Shown piece after piece: positions 36,551 to 49,439 of a stretch of DNA of 64,000 nt. Made by a program: the position numbers and the translations under genes. Location: contig CM068549.1 in the NCBI GenBank assembly GCA_035048495.1, positions 19,129,103 to 19,193,102 of the forward strand, given 5' to 3'. The notes under the pieces are model-generated. The model did no database searches. It was not told the origin of the DNA and saw only the letters and a list, made by a program, of their open reading frames with translations. Source of the stretch: Euptelea pleiosperma. Taxonomy: Eukaryota > Streptophyta > Magnoliopsida > Ranunculales > Eupteleaceae. Numbering within the stretch: position 1 is the first letter of the stretch; each line of letters begins with the position of its first letter.

Positions 36551-36682
36551 TTCTTTTTCTGCATTTTTTTGGGGAGAAGGAGAAATGAAGTTGTTGGAGA
36601 GTTCTTAGTTTCTCTGGTGCTTTTCGTTGATCGATCTTTCGTGTTCTTTCGTTTTCTTTCGTGTTCTTCGTCCTTCTTCAAG

Positions 36683-37055
36683 GTAAGTTTCCGAGAGCCT
36701 CCCTCTTCTCTGCTCGAATCTCTGTCTTTAAAGTCTCTTCTTTTTCTTTAATCTGACTACTTTTTCCAAGTTTTTCCTTTTTCTGCATCTTTGATTCGGC
36801 TGTTTTAAAGTTGCTTTTGTGTTTCCAATTTTTAAAAACCCTATTTTTTCCCTTTTAGTTCGACGATTTCATTTCAGTTTCTACGGAGCTCTGTGATCTT
36901 GAATTTTTTGGTGTTTTTGCGAAGGTTAATTATTTTTTTTATTTTTATTTTTTTAGTTTTGATTTGATTTTGGTTGCATTTATGCATATTTTTTTCTTTT
37001 AATTTTGGAGATTTTGAGAAATGACTGTGTTTTGGCTTCGTTAGAAGATCTACAG
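36683..37055 (+). other. probable 5' UTR intron of the TOPLESS-like gene
   Basis: A strong donor CAAG|GTAAGT stands at 36683, T-rich DNA follows, and an acceptor GATCTACAG ends at 37055, 43 bp before the ATG. Introns in the leader are known for plant TOPLESS genes. The acceptor is my choice; other AGs exist. Confidence 0.55.
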
Positions 37056-37098
37056 TTGTTCATTGGAAAGGTCTGAAGACAAAGACGGGGGTAGTACA

Positions 37099-40000
37099 AT
37101 GTCTTCTCTCAGTAGAGAGTTGGTCTTCTTGATCTTGCAGTTTCTCGACGAGGAAAAGTTCAAAGAGACTGTCCACAAGTAGGGTTTTTATTGTAAAGAT
37201 TTTACTTTTCTGTTAATTATTCTTAAGTTCAACATGTTAGCGTTTGTTTTGTAATTTTGTTTTATCCCCCTTTTGAACAGGCTTGAGCAGGAATCGGGAT
37301 TCTTCTTTAATATGAAGTATTTTGAAGACGAGGTACATAACGGAAACTGGGATGAGGTTGAGAGGTACCTTTCGGGTTTTACAAAAGTAGACGACAATCG
37401 CTATTCTATGAAGATTTTCTTTGAAATTAGGAAACAGAAATACCTGGAAGCTTTGGATAAGTAAGATTTTGAGTTTTTTTTTTTTAAAGTCTTCTCTTTT
37501 CTCATTACCCCAATCATTCAAATTTTATTATTCTAAGCTCTGCATCTGAAAATGGTCCAAAATCTTTCTAGGCATGATCGCTCCAAGGCTGTAGATATCC
37601 TCATAAAGGATCTGAAAGTTTTTGCGTCTTTTAATGAAGAGTTGTTTAAGGAAATCACGCAACTCCTGACATTAGAGAATTTCCGGTATGGGTTTAGTTT
37701 TAATTACGCGAGTTCTCACTTTAATATGGTGAAGGTAGATGTAACTCTATATGGGTTCTGTAGGGAAAATGAACAACTCTCCAAATATGGAGACACAAAA
37801 TCTGCAAGAACAATTATGTTGGTCGAGCTCAAAAAGCTGATTGAAGCAAATCCTCTTTTCCGCGACAAGTTACAGTTTCCTACCCTCAAGAACTCAAGGT
37901 TACGGACTCTCATTAACCAAAGGTAATTTGTGAATTTCTGTGTTTCTTTAAGATTATGAATTGATACTATTCTCATTCTGTTGAAATGGGTTAACATTGT
38001 AGGCTCCCTGACATTATAAAACTTGATTCTTAGTTATTCTTCTCTGGTTACAAAATGAGAACTAACGTGGCTCTGTAATCTGGCAGCTTGAATTGGCAGC
38101 ACCAGCTATGTAAAAACCCAAGGCCTAATCCAGATATTAAAACCCTTTTTGTCGATCATACTTGTGGACAACCAAATGGTGCACGTGCCCCATCACCTGC
38201 GAACAATCCATTACTAGGATCCATACCTAAAGCTGGAGGCTTTCCTCCGTTAGGTGCACATGGGGTAGGTAACCGAGCTGGTTCAACTGGTCATGGAACC
38301 CATTTTGTTTGACAATCTTATATAGTCTTCTTATAAGGCTTCTATTTTTTGTTCAGCCTTTTCAACCTGCGCCAGCACCAGTTCCGACTCCCCTTGCTGG
38401 TTGGATGTCTAACCCATCCAATGTAACTCATCCAGCGGTTTCTGGAGGAGCTATTGGACTCAGTGCTCCTACAAATCCAGGTACTCATTTCAGTTAATTG
38501 ATAATGCTTGTCGTAGGACTCTAAAATTTTCTTGTTGATAGTACAGATATTCTGAAGGGCATGGTTATTAACTCTTGAATTGTTTTGATGCCTTATGGCA
38601 GCTGCAATTTTGAAGCATCCTAGGACCCCACCAACTAATAACTCTAGTGTAGATTACCCATCGGGGGATTCTGATCATGTCTCCAAAAGAACAAGGCCAA
38701 TTGGGATATCTGATGAGGTAGTTTGGATTGACTCTTACTGGGCGCACCTTTGCAATTTTATTTTGGTCCACGAGTCTTAAGCTTTTTCTACTGTGGATTT
38801 TAATATCAACATCTTGTTTCCACTTCCCCTTGATATTTTTACGTTTTGTGTAGGTAAATCTGTCTGTTAATATGTCAGCAGTAACTTATTCTGGTCTAAG
38901 TCACAGTCAGGCTTTTACACCAGATGACTTGCCCAAGACTGTTGGACGGACACTTATTCAGGGGTCATCTCCCATGAGCATGGATTTTCATCCCGTTCAA
39001 CAGACTTTACTTCTAGGTCAGCTTTTTCTGATCATATTTTTCTTTTCCTTTGTGCCACTTTTGATATTTTACTGTGATAAATCAAATTTATACTGGCACT
39101 CTGTTTTGTCATTTCAAGCTTACAATTGACTTATTTCTATCATCATGATGCTTCAGTTGGTACCAATGTGGGGGATATAGCATTGTGGGAAGTTGGTTCT
39201 AGGGAGAGATTGGTTCTGAAAAATTTCAAGGTTTGGGATCTTGGAGCATGTTCAATGCCCCTCCAGGTATCTTCCCCTTTTCCTCTTGTGGTTATATTTT
39301 GATGTAAGGATGCTGTTTTAGTGTGTGGTGCTGTACTGTCAATAATTTTGCCATCAGAATGAACTGAAACTTAAGCCATTCCGGTGGTATTCAGGCAGCT
39401 CTGGTTAAGGATCCTGGTGTATCAGTTAACCGTATAATGTGGAGCCCTGATGGTTCTTTATTTGGTAAGCTTATAGACATTGAAATGCAAACATAGTTAC
39501 AGTATGAAATTTTTGGGGATTCTTAAATTCCCACCCTTCCAATAAACAGGAGTCGCATACTCAAGGCACATTGTACAAATTTATTCTTACCATGGTGGTG
39601 ATGAAGTGCGGCAGCACTTGGAGGTATGTATAGTACCAACTCTACAAATTGATTCTTCCTCAACGCCCTCACTGTTCCAGCTTGTTATTTTGCTTCTGAC
39701 ACTGATTTTTCATTTTCAGATTGATGCTCATATTGGTGGCGTAAACGATCTTGCATTCTCTCACCCAAATAAGCAACTATGTGTCATTACCTGTGGTGAT
39801 GACAAGACCATTAAGGTTGGTTTGCCTTGTAAATAGTAGAGAAACTCGAACTTCCGAATGCTAATACTTGTGTACTTTTAGGTGTGGGATGCTGCTAATG
39901 GTGCCAAACTGTACACTTTTGAAGGGCACGAGGCTCCTGTTTATTCTGTCTGCCCTCATTACAAGGAAAACATTCAGGTAAGAAGTCCATTTAATATTAT

Positions 40001-42007
40001 TTTGATAGTCAACTCATGTCATTATATTAGATGCTGATTTGGTGGTTATATTTAACTTGGAGTGCTTCATGTTTTTATCATGCTTTATTATTGCTCATAG
40101 GAATATGTGCTTGCTCCTAATGTTCATGTCATGCTTTTATGTCTCAGTTTATCTTTTCAACAGCATTGGATGGAAAGATAAAAGCATGGTTATATGACAA
40201 TTTGGGATCTAGGGTTGATTATGATGCTCCTGGTCACTGGTGCACAACAATGGCTTATAGTGCTGATGGTTCAAGGTGATTTACTAGACCCTTTGTTCTC
40301 ATGCTAGTGGGTTTGAGTCCTTCGCTGATTTGTTAGACAACCAAAAATCTTGATGTTTTGCTTGAACTTCCTCTAGGCTCTTTTCATGCGGGACCAGTAA
40401 AGATGGGGATTCATACATTGTTGAATGGAATGAAAGTGAAGGGGCTGTGAAAAGGACTTACCAAGGATTTCGGAAACGTTCTTTAGGTGTTGTGCAATTT
40501 GACACCACTAAGAACCGGTTTTTGGCTGCTGGTGATGAATTTGGAATCAAAATTTGGGATATGGATAACATTAACCTTTTGACAACTATTGATGCTGATG
40601 GAGGCCTACCAGTAAGTTTGTAGTCGGTGATTCTAGTTAAACTGTGATCAAATGTTATGAATGACAAGAACTTTTATCTAAGTTGTCCATTTTTACCTTT
40701 TCCAATTTCAAGGCAAGCCCACGTATCCGCTTCAACAAGGAGGGCACCTTATTGGCTGTTTCTTCTAATGAGAATGGAATAAAAATCTTGGCAACTACTG
40801 ATGGTCTTCGGTTGCTGCGCACATTTGAAAGTCGTTCTTTTGATGCTTCAAGAATTGTATCCGAGACTGGAACAAAGGTTAGCATATTGGATCTTCCCCT
40901 TGTGGCTGACCACTGATAGGAAATGATTTCTGCCTAATATGTGCTATGTCATGCAGTCTACAATAAGCCCGATTTCAGCTGCAACCAATGCTGGACTTGC
41001 AGATAGAGGTGCCCCTGTGGTGTCTATTGCTGGAATGGTTTGTGTGAGATTCTTGTTTTTCTTCCCCAACATAATACTATACCATATGCACAACATCTAA
41101 TAGCATATGTGCCACTCTTTATGCCCTTTTTAATATATACACAAAGTTTACCGATAAAAGAAAATATGGAAGTTGATCTTAGTGTCATGATTCTAAACAT
41201 AGTCTAATTATGACATTGTCTTCTATTTGGCTAGAATGGGGACACCAGAAACCTGGGGGATGTAAAACCTAGATTAAATGAGGAAGCCAATGACAAATCA
41301 AAGATTTGGAAGCTCAGTGAAATTAATGAACCATCACAGTGTCGATCCTTGCGGCTCCCTGATAATTTGAGAACGAACAAGGTATGGTTTTTCACCGATG
41401 ATTAGAATTTCAATATAAAATATACTCATTAGTATTTAAGTGGATCGATTGTCTGCCTCTAACAAGATCCATATGTATCATCAGCAGGGTTTTATTCTTT
41501 TTTGACATTTCATGGTTGTTTAAGTATATTGATGTTGGGAAATGCAGACAAATTAGACTAGTAACACTAATATGGGATACACAATTGTGCATGTGTTGCT
41601 AATACTAATAGTGACCCTTGTTAAAGGTACAAGGAAAATGATCTCCTCAGTCGATTCAATTGAACTAAAATTCCATAGCAAATTATTAATGTATTTTTTG
41701 TTGGAAGAAATAAATCTATCTTTTACATTACCTTAAGGCTTTATGTCTGAAATTTGGAATTAGATAAACAAATATTAACGAAATCCTCCAAAAAGGATAA
41801 AATCAAGCGATTTGCAACTGAAACAGCAAAGGAGCACCAAATCAGGTACTCAAAACAGAAAGTACAAAATTAGCAAGAAAATCCAAGAAAAAGGTTCTTT
41901 TGGAACACACACATAGATAGACTGACATTGCAAGCTTTACAAGTGAAGTTGTGTCAAGGAAGAGAGAAAGAAGTTGTGAAACTTCTTGGTTTTTGAATCT
42001 CAATTCG

Positions 42008-42100
<93 letters not shown>

Positions 42101-45100
42101 CAGTATTTGGGTTGGGTTGCCGTGTCCTGTGAATGTCAACCCAAGCCCAACCTGAAGACGGGTTGAGCCCGCCCAAGTTGCAACCCTAATCATTATCATC
42201 AAGCGTTCTCCCAATTGTTTGGGGCCGGCTACACAATTCTTGTTTTGCCATTTCATTCTATTCAAGGCCATTAAACTATATATTTATTGTTATTTACATC
42301 ATCATTATCATATATGACTTATCCCAAATATTTGGGTTTGGCAGCCTTAATCTTATTTCACAGTTTTATTGTATATACAGATATATCTTTTGTGAAGGCA
42401 TGTGTCTTCAAATCTTATCTTGCTACCTAAATTCACATCATTTTCAACCTTTTATCCTCCTCCTATGGCCTTCAGCTTGTAGCAAAGTGCTCCTTCTTAA
42501 TGGAGTTGTTGCCCTAATCATCTCAGTGAACTTTCCCTTATATTATCTCCTATTTGGCCTTATTCCTAAATTAACTTAAATGTGTTCATTTTTAATTGTC
42601 TTTATTAGTTTTTGCCACTTATCCATCTAAACATCCTCATCTCAGCTTCATTCTTTCTATGTGACTTCCCTACAATCAACTCCATAAAGTAATCATATTT
42701 GTTTTAAATTAGTAAAATCTAGAGAATTAAAATAAAAAGTAAAAGCTGTAATCAAAGTTAAGTGTTTGCAGAAATAATTAATGATGTTAAGCACATTATA
42801 TAGTATGAGCATACTCATTGAGCTCGCTGGTTCAATCACAATTTTCCTATCAAATAGAAAAGATCTATATATCTACCGTCTTAGCCTTCATCACTTCTAC
42901 AGAATCTCCATGAATAGGATCAAACCTTATTCCATGGTATTTACATGAGATTCCTCTTTCTTATTCTTAAGCAATCTCCCGAGAGGGCTTAGTTGATCAA
43001 TGATTTATGTTTCATCTTTCGTTTCGTTTTCTTTCGTTTTGTTTTCGTTTGTTTCGAGAAAGATATCGATCAATTCCGATTCTTTCTTTTTCTATTGATT
43101 CTTTTCCGATCGAGATGTATGGATACATGGATCTATGTGTCTATATAGATCAATGTCGCTCCCATTTTCACTCTTGGCTTCTAAGCTTCGTAGAAGTGCT
43201 ATCAATGTTCATTGAATAAATATTATTTGTGGGAGAAGAGGAGAAGTGATGGAGAGAAAGAGAAAAAGAAATGAACTAAGGTATTTCGGTCTCCTCATTG
43301 TGATATATATATCATTCACTTAAGTGGTGTGGGCCCACTTACCTTAATAAAACATTTGGGCCCAACACTCTACATAAAGCCCATCTATTGGAGGTTTTGT
43401 GGGTTCTTGAGGGAAATAACCTATTCTTATGCAAGTCATGGACTGGTTTAGAGGGACTTGTAAGTGACAGTTACAAGAAGACTATGCGAATAAGTGGAAG
43501 AAACTTAAATACTGCACCTCGACAAAGAACCTGCGTACTCTACAATAACTGAGCCCCTAGGTGGACAATATCATTTCAGCTTTGAGATGACTAACAAGAA
43601 AACACTAGCTTCTTATGTAAATGACTTTCTTGTTTAATCTTCTTCAAGTAACCAATGTGGGACTAAAGTTAAAATATTTAAAGAAATAATACAATACCAT
43701 AATGGCAAATAAACTCAGAATATCGTTGAATTTGTATTTTTCCATTGCTAGATTGTCTATTTTGGTAACTTAATAAGAAAATAATATTCTATTTAAAAAA
43801 TGAATGTGTACAAAAGAAATGTAGAACTCAGTGAAAAACCAATTACGAGCATCCTTGTGTGCTATGTAACATGGCCACGGACACGTGTGGTGGAGTTAGA
43901 CATTCATCCCATAAACTCAATATGTTGGCACGTCTATACAATTTATTCCATATATGAAAGTTTTCCCAAATACTTTAGTTCTTGTTATGTATACAATATA
44001 GAATGAATGTATTTAGATATGCCGATATAATTAAAATCATGTAAATAGATAATATCTGAAATTTAAATAAATGAATAAATTAGGATTTGTCTGACAAAGT
44101 GTCTTTGTGCATGTTCGCCATTAGTACAACATAGGAAATTTTAGAAAATTTAGTGCATGCCCGTATAGATGAACTATATTTACATGTGAAGGCTCACAAA
44201 CCAAAGTGCATTAAGCATGGCATTGGTCCTTCTTTATATTTGCCAGCTGGCTGTTAACTTTGATAGTAAACCTTGCTGATCATCTCTGATCCCAATAAGT
44301 TTAGTTGTATCTAACTCTTTATCCAACTGCCCTTGTCTGTTTCTCTTGAGAAAAATAAATTTTGATGACTTGTTCTACTGTTTCTATTATATAATGCATT
44401 ACCACCTTAATATTTATTCAAACAATTGAGAAGTGGACAAGAAATTGATGCAAGCAACTAAAGGATAAGAATGGGATGACTGTAGTGCTGGATTACTGGT
44501 TGACAGTAATGTCAGCATATTATGTTTGTAGGACTAAAAAGCATTCTCCCCTTTTCCTTTGTTAGTATGTTTTGTCTTATTTTGGCTGTTTTATCTACTG
44601 AAATTGAAAAGAAGTACAATATCCTTTTCGGTAATACTCATGACCTTGGAATAAATGCCATAGCCTTGTGGTGAGCCCCATCTCAAACGTATGTAACAAC
44701 AACTAGGTTTAGGTCTTTTTGCTGTGTTGACGCGTATCGACATGGATACGCGTGTTGATATATCCTGACACATAGGACTGTGTCACCCATTTTGATATTT
44801 TAATTAAAAAATTATTTCTACAAGAGAGTTGTACGTTTCATCCTCCATACACTACTTTCTTAAGTTGTTAAATACAACTATAGTTGATTGATAGTCTCCC
44901 CTCTTATAAACTACTTATATTTTTTATACTATTGGATTGCTCTATGATGTATGGAAATGTTTTCTTTTATTATTCACATATTTCTTTTCGTAGTTTTATT
45001 TTAAAATTAAATGTAACTAATACTTACATTATAATACAATAATACATGTATACGGACGTGTCTGCATTTTGGGCTTAAAGGCACCATGTCAAACACCTTG

Positions 45101-47852
45101 TATCTGTGTTTGACACTGACACACTAGTCCAAGTCTGTGTTAAATAGTCGCTAACCATTAAGTGGTCCCAAATTGACACCAGAAAGGAAGTGTACTCATT
45201 AGCTCCTTTTGTGACTACTGCAGATATCGAGGTTGATCTATACTAATTCAGGTAATGCCATTTTGGCATTAGCATCAAATGCCATTCATATGCTTTGGAA
45301 ATGGCACCGAAATGACCGTAATTCAAGTGGGAAGGTATAAAGGATGTACACTAATTAGCTTCGACATTCGCCAGAAGTTCTTTATTAAGACTGGAAAATG
45401 AGTTTATGATTTTATTATAATAGATCCTTCATTTTGTAGGCAACAGCCAGTGTCCCCCCTCAATTATGGCAACCACCAAGTGGCATACTAATGACCAATG
45501 ACATAACTGATACTAGCCCTGAAGAGGCTGTGCCATGCTTTGCTTTGTCAAAGAATGATTCTTACGTCATGTCAGCATCAGGAGGAAAGATTTCCCTGTT
45601 CAACATGATGACATTTAAGGTAATCTATGGAATAGTAGTGCCAGCTGTTTGGCGCGGTTTTACCTTATGTTTGGAATTTGACTAATCATTCTCATTTTTT
45701 ATTGGGCAAGCATAGACAATGACAACGTTCATGCCTCCACCACCTGCAGCAACATTTCTTGCTTTTCACCCTCAAGACAACAACATAATTGCTATCGGCA
45801 TGGAAGACTCATCAATCCAGATATATAATGTTCGTGTAGATGAGGTATGGTATTGTTGATGAAGAAATTATCTGCATCTTGTTGCTGGTTTAAGAAGAGC
45901 ATTAGGAAGTTCCTCACTTTTTTCCTTCTCGTAGGTTAAAAGCAAGCTTAAAGGCCACTCAAAAAGAATCACTGGCCTAGCCTTCTCTCACGTACTGAAT
46001 GTACTAGTTTCATCAGGAGCTGATGCTCAGGTTTGTACGTTAACCTTCAAAGCATGTGTGTTTTGAACTACTTTTTTTCTTACCTTCCCACTTTTCTGAT
46101 AGAATTGACCTTGTTTGGTAACTCTCAATCATGATTTAGACTTTGGAATTCTGATCATGTTTCTTGCTTCAGCTTTGTGTTTGGAGCTCCGATGCATGGG
46201 AAAAGCAGAAGACCAAATTCTTGCAGGTTCCAGCTGTGAGGTCACAAACAGCAATGTCGGATACACGTGTACAATTTCACCAGGATCAGATACACTTCTT
46301 GGCTGTGCATGAAACTCAGCTTGCCATATATGAAACAATGAAATTAGATTGTGTAAAGCAGGTATCTTAATCTCACAGTGCACAAGTGTTGGGGAAATAA
46401 AAGACTATGTTTCCAGTCCTTTTGATAATTAGTTGTTTTGTTTTTGTAGTGGATCCCACGGGAATCGTCTGCACCAATCTCCCATGCAACATTCTCGTGT
46501 GACAGCCAGTTAGTATATGCCAGCTTTCTGGATTCAACCATATGCATCTTTGGTGCTGCGAACCTCCGACTACGATGTCGGATTAATCCAGCTTCTTACC
46601 TTCCAGCTAATGTCAGGTACACTCGCTGTTCTGTTGCTCAAATGGGGTTTAATATGACATTCATGTGCAGCTTGGAGAGAACCTGGGCTGTTGAAAGCCT
46701 GTTTATGAGTTGAGTTAGGTCAGCACCAAGGGTTAAAATAGCATGTATAATGTGTATGTCTGATACATATCTGAGTTAGGGATGGCAACCAAGAAAGGCC
46801 ATCCAAATGGCTTCGAATGCATTGGAAACCAGTTGCCAACAAAGAAAGGGGGGACCATTCGACCCTCTGATTCATATTGTTCAAGTATGCATGTCTCATC
46901 TGATAATCATCAACTTTTGGGCTGATTCCAGATGTCCAATCGAGTTGATTATTGACCTAGTAGATCTCCTAACTATGACACTTCGAAGGATGGATGTAGC
47001 CATTCTGCTTGTGTGCCATGTGTACTGTTTTTTAACGATTATAACCTGTGTTCGCAATCAAAGGATGTTGGAGTCTTGGGGTTGTCAAGACCAGTGTTTT
47101 TAAATGTGGAGGCGTGGGGAGAGGCGTTTAAATGGCCATATGAGGCGTAAGCTTTAAGGCGGTGAGCATAAGCCTCACAAGCATGCCATTATAAATAAAT
47201 GCTAAAAGTAAATAAATGATAGCATAACTTCAAAAAAAAAAGATAAATATTGAAAAATTATGAAAAAGAAACATTAATCTAATCTGTATGGTGGAAAGAT
47301 TTTTTTGTAATCATCCCTAAGCTGCTTGCTCTTGGAAGAGGCCTTTGAATTATTATTGTTGAGTCTAAGCGTAAGGTGAAAAACAAAAAAGGGAAATTAA
47401 TTGAATTTTTTGAAGGTACAACCACCTAAAAATTGCCTCCAACACAGGGAATTAAAGCCTATTGATCGAGACATGCCTCACAAGCTTTTACACATTTTTA
47501 ATGAGCCTTGGGGTATTTTGTGGAAGCCTCGCCCTTTTAAAGCACTGGTCAAGACAGAATTGAGCTTCTCAATCATGCTATATAGTGTTCATATATCTGT
47601 GATAACTAATGGTGATTACTATTTCTTTTTCTGGACTGCAGCTCTACCATATTCCCGCTCGTGATTGCCGCACATCCATCAGAACCAAACCAGTTTGCAT
47701 TGGGATTAACAGATGGTGGGGTCCATGTCTTTGAGCCCCTCGAATCTGAGGGTAAATGGGGTGTGCCACCACCTATGGAGAATGGGTCTGTGAGTAGCAT
47801 TCCTACAGCACCCACTGTTGGAGCTTCAGGTTCAGATCAGCAACAAAGGTGA
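37099..47852 (+). CDS. TPL: TOPLESS/TOPLESS-related transcriptional co-repressor
   Basis: Groucho/Tup1-type nuclear co-repressor recruited by EAR-motif proteins such as Aux/IAA and JAZ-adaptor complexes. Coding exons: 37099-37178, 37281-37460, 37572-37685, 37764-37922, 38087-38264, 38357-38480, 38602-38717, 38854-39016, 39157-39266, 39395-39464, 39550-39623, 39720-39815, 39882-39977, 40148-40275, 40377-40611, 40713-40877, 40957-41037, 41235-41381, 45224-45334, 45440-45619, 45716-45844, 45935-46030, 46173-46361, 46450-46616, 47642-47852. Total 3399 nt, 1132 residues; TPL is 1131. All introns are GT-AG. The LisH starts MSSLSRELVFLILQFLDEEK; CTLH and CRA follow to about residue 209. Groove residues F74, L111, L130, L150 and the N176 changed in tpl-1 are all present. 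Then come a Pro-rich linker (GGFPPLGAHGPFQPAPAPVP), a basic SKRTRP patch, and two WD40 propellers with DDKTIKVWD and AQLCVW blades. The tail ends SDQQQR. Intron 18 is 3.8 kb. TPL versus TPR1 identity is not settled. Confidence 0.98.
37686..37763 (+). other. 78-nt stop-free intron inside the CRA region
   Basis: The donor CCG|GTATGG and acceptor TTCTGTAG|GGAAAATG restore ENFRENEQL, the conserved form. The intron is 78 nt (26 codons), a multiple of three without a stop in frame, so the exon-intron-exon stretch reads open throughout. Retention would insert 26 residues between R125 and E126. Confidence 0.9.
41382..45223 (+). other. large intron 18 (3.84 kb) of the TOPLESS-like gene
   Basis: All other introns but intron 24 (1.0 kb) are about 66-200 bp. 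It holds a compound (CT)n(TA)n microsatellite and stretches collinear with intron 18 of the downstream copy (43480-43650 with 54290-54455; 44560-44700 with 54485-54625; 45180-45223 with 54985-55024). It also shares a short stretch with copy 3 (43170-43240 with 63165-63235). No separate gene is seen in it. Confidence 0.85.
42010..42097. repeat. compound (CT)n(TA)n microsatellite
   Basis: About 20 CT units pass directly into about 23 TA units inside intron 18. Such tracts are usually length-variable. It has no partner in the downstream copies. Confidence 0.95.
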
Positions 47853-48250
47853 TGAAAGAGCTGCCAGAGCAAGAGTTCTTTTATGTTCTCTGCTTGGCTG
47901 GCCCGTAGTCTTCTTAACGACTGCAGATACAGGTACAATCGCAGACCTTCATTTTGCTGCAGTATTAATTTGTTAGAGTTGTTGCCTCAGCTCTTACTTA
48001 CTCAGGCTTTTGTTTCATTTCTATTAATCTTTGCAGTCAAATGTTCAGAATGTATAAAATTTACTCAACAAATGGATGTGTAGAGGGATAGACTTACATG
48101 TAGGGTAATGTTCACATAAGCTATATGTGTAGCGTATGCATGGTGAAATGGTCTTAGAAGATTTTTTTTTTTTTTTTTTCCTTTCTTTTACATTGATGAA
48201 TATAAATCCAGTTTATGTATCAAAGTGCAATGTAGTTTGTAATTTTTACT
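47853..48250 (+). other. 3' UTR and polyadenylation region of the TOPLESS-like gene
   Basis: DNA after the TGA is T-rich with no further frame. GAATATAAATCC at about 48200 and TGTTTGTAATTTT-like motifs make a polyadenylation site near 48200-48250 likely. The exact site is inferred. Confidence 0.45.
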
Positions 48251-48454
48251 AGATACAGTCTTCAAATCTCTGGATTTTTTTTTTGGATAGCAAGACTATG
48301 TTGGTGCTAACTTTAGATTTACAAGGTAAGGATTTACTTCATTGCCCCCTTTGTAAGTTGTTCAGTTTTCTTTTATTTTCCTTTTTTTCTTCTGCAAAAT
48401 AGGGGACCCTTTTGTTTGCCATTAATGCAAACTAGTAGGGGCACCTGTACTGTA

Positions 48455-48708
48455 GGCCTGCTTGGTATCCTGTCTGTAGTTTGCAGGAAAATGTTGCACA
48501 GACAAAACATTTGTTGGGAAAGTATTCATATGGTCAGGGAGGGGAGAGATGTGAGGAGACCAAGGGAATGATATAGTCATTTGACTAGTTGGCTGCAAAA
48601 ATTACATTTTTTTGGCAAAAGAATGATTGGGTCTAATGCAAATATTTGTTGGATGTTGAGCCACCAGACATGCAAATACCCATACGAAGTGCTACCAAGC
48701 AAAGCCTA
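48455..48708. mobile_element. Tourist-like MITE, about 250 bp
   Basis: GGCCTGCTTGGTATCC on the left mirrors GTGCTACCAAGCAAAGCC on the right, with TAG/TAA beside the ends. It lies just past the TOPLESS 3' end. Family assignment is tentative. Confidence 0.55.
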
Positions 48709-48779
48709 AAGGCACAGTTCAGAAGGGCAAAAAGTTGGTGGAAAAGTCGAAGCTGGCCATGAGAATGAAATGAGGGGCA

Positions 48780-49015
48780 AAAATTAGAAAAAAACGGTTT
48801 ACTTGGACAATCGTCTTACCTAGTCAGCTACACCACAGATAACCGGACAAAAATATGTTCGGGTGAGGCTATTGACCTTTGGATTCAGGAGATCCACAAT
48901 CCACGGTCCATGGTTGTTACCTCGTGGACCTTGCATCTCTTGAATCTAATGGTCAGTGGCCTCAAACCTTATGCTCTTTCGTCCGGTTATCTTGAGCGCA
49001 AGAGGTAAAATGTAA
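48780..49015. mobile_element. small foldback around CCGGACAAAA / TTTCGTCCGGTTAT
   Basis: AGATAACCGGACAAA at 48837 mirrors TTCGTCCGGTTATCTTG at 48979. Between them, CACGGTCCATGG and CCTCGTGGACC also pair loosely. No flanking duplication is evident. Confidence 0.4.
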
Positions 49016-49086
49016 AAACTCAAAGAGTAGCTCACTGAACCAAAATGGGTAGCATTCTGTGCACCTCTGTAAGTGTCACCACCACT

Positions 49087-49361
49087 AAATCTACACCAAA
49101 AAACAAAAAAATACCAAACCTGATGAAGAAGAGATCCCACCAGCACCATCTTCTTCACGACCACCACCATGCCACCATTACAACCGCATCACAACCACCG
49201 CCTTCTTCTGCCACCACCAGCACTAAATCTACACCAAAAAACAAAAAAAAAACCCAAACCTGACGAAGAAAAGATCCCACCACCACCGTCCTCTTCACCA
49301 CCACCACCATGCCACCATTACAACCGCACCACAACCACCGCCTTTTTCTGCCACTACCACC
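49087..49361. repeat. 137-bp tandem duplication, CCA/CAC-rich
   Basis: 49087-49223 and 49224-49361 are direct copies starting AAATCTACACCAAAAAAC and including CACCACCACCATGCCACC. The Pro/His/Thr-rich open frames over it change frame between units and are not gene-like. Confidence 0.8.
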
Positions 49362-49439
49362 ACCGCAGCCGCCTTCTTCTTCTTCTTCTTCTTATTCCAG
49401 TGCCACCCCCACCACCAGCAAGGTACCTCCGTTCTCTCT

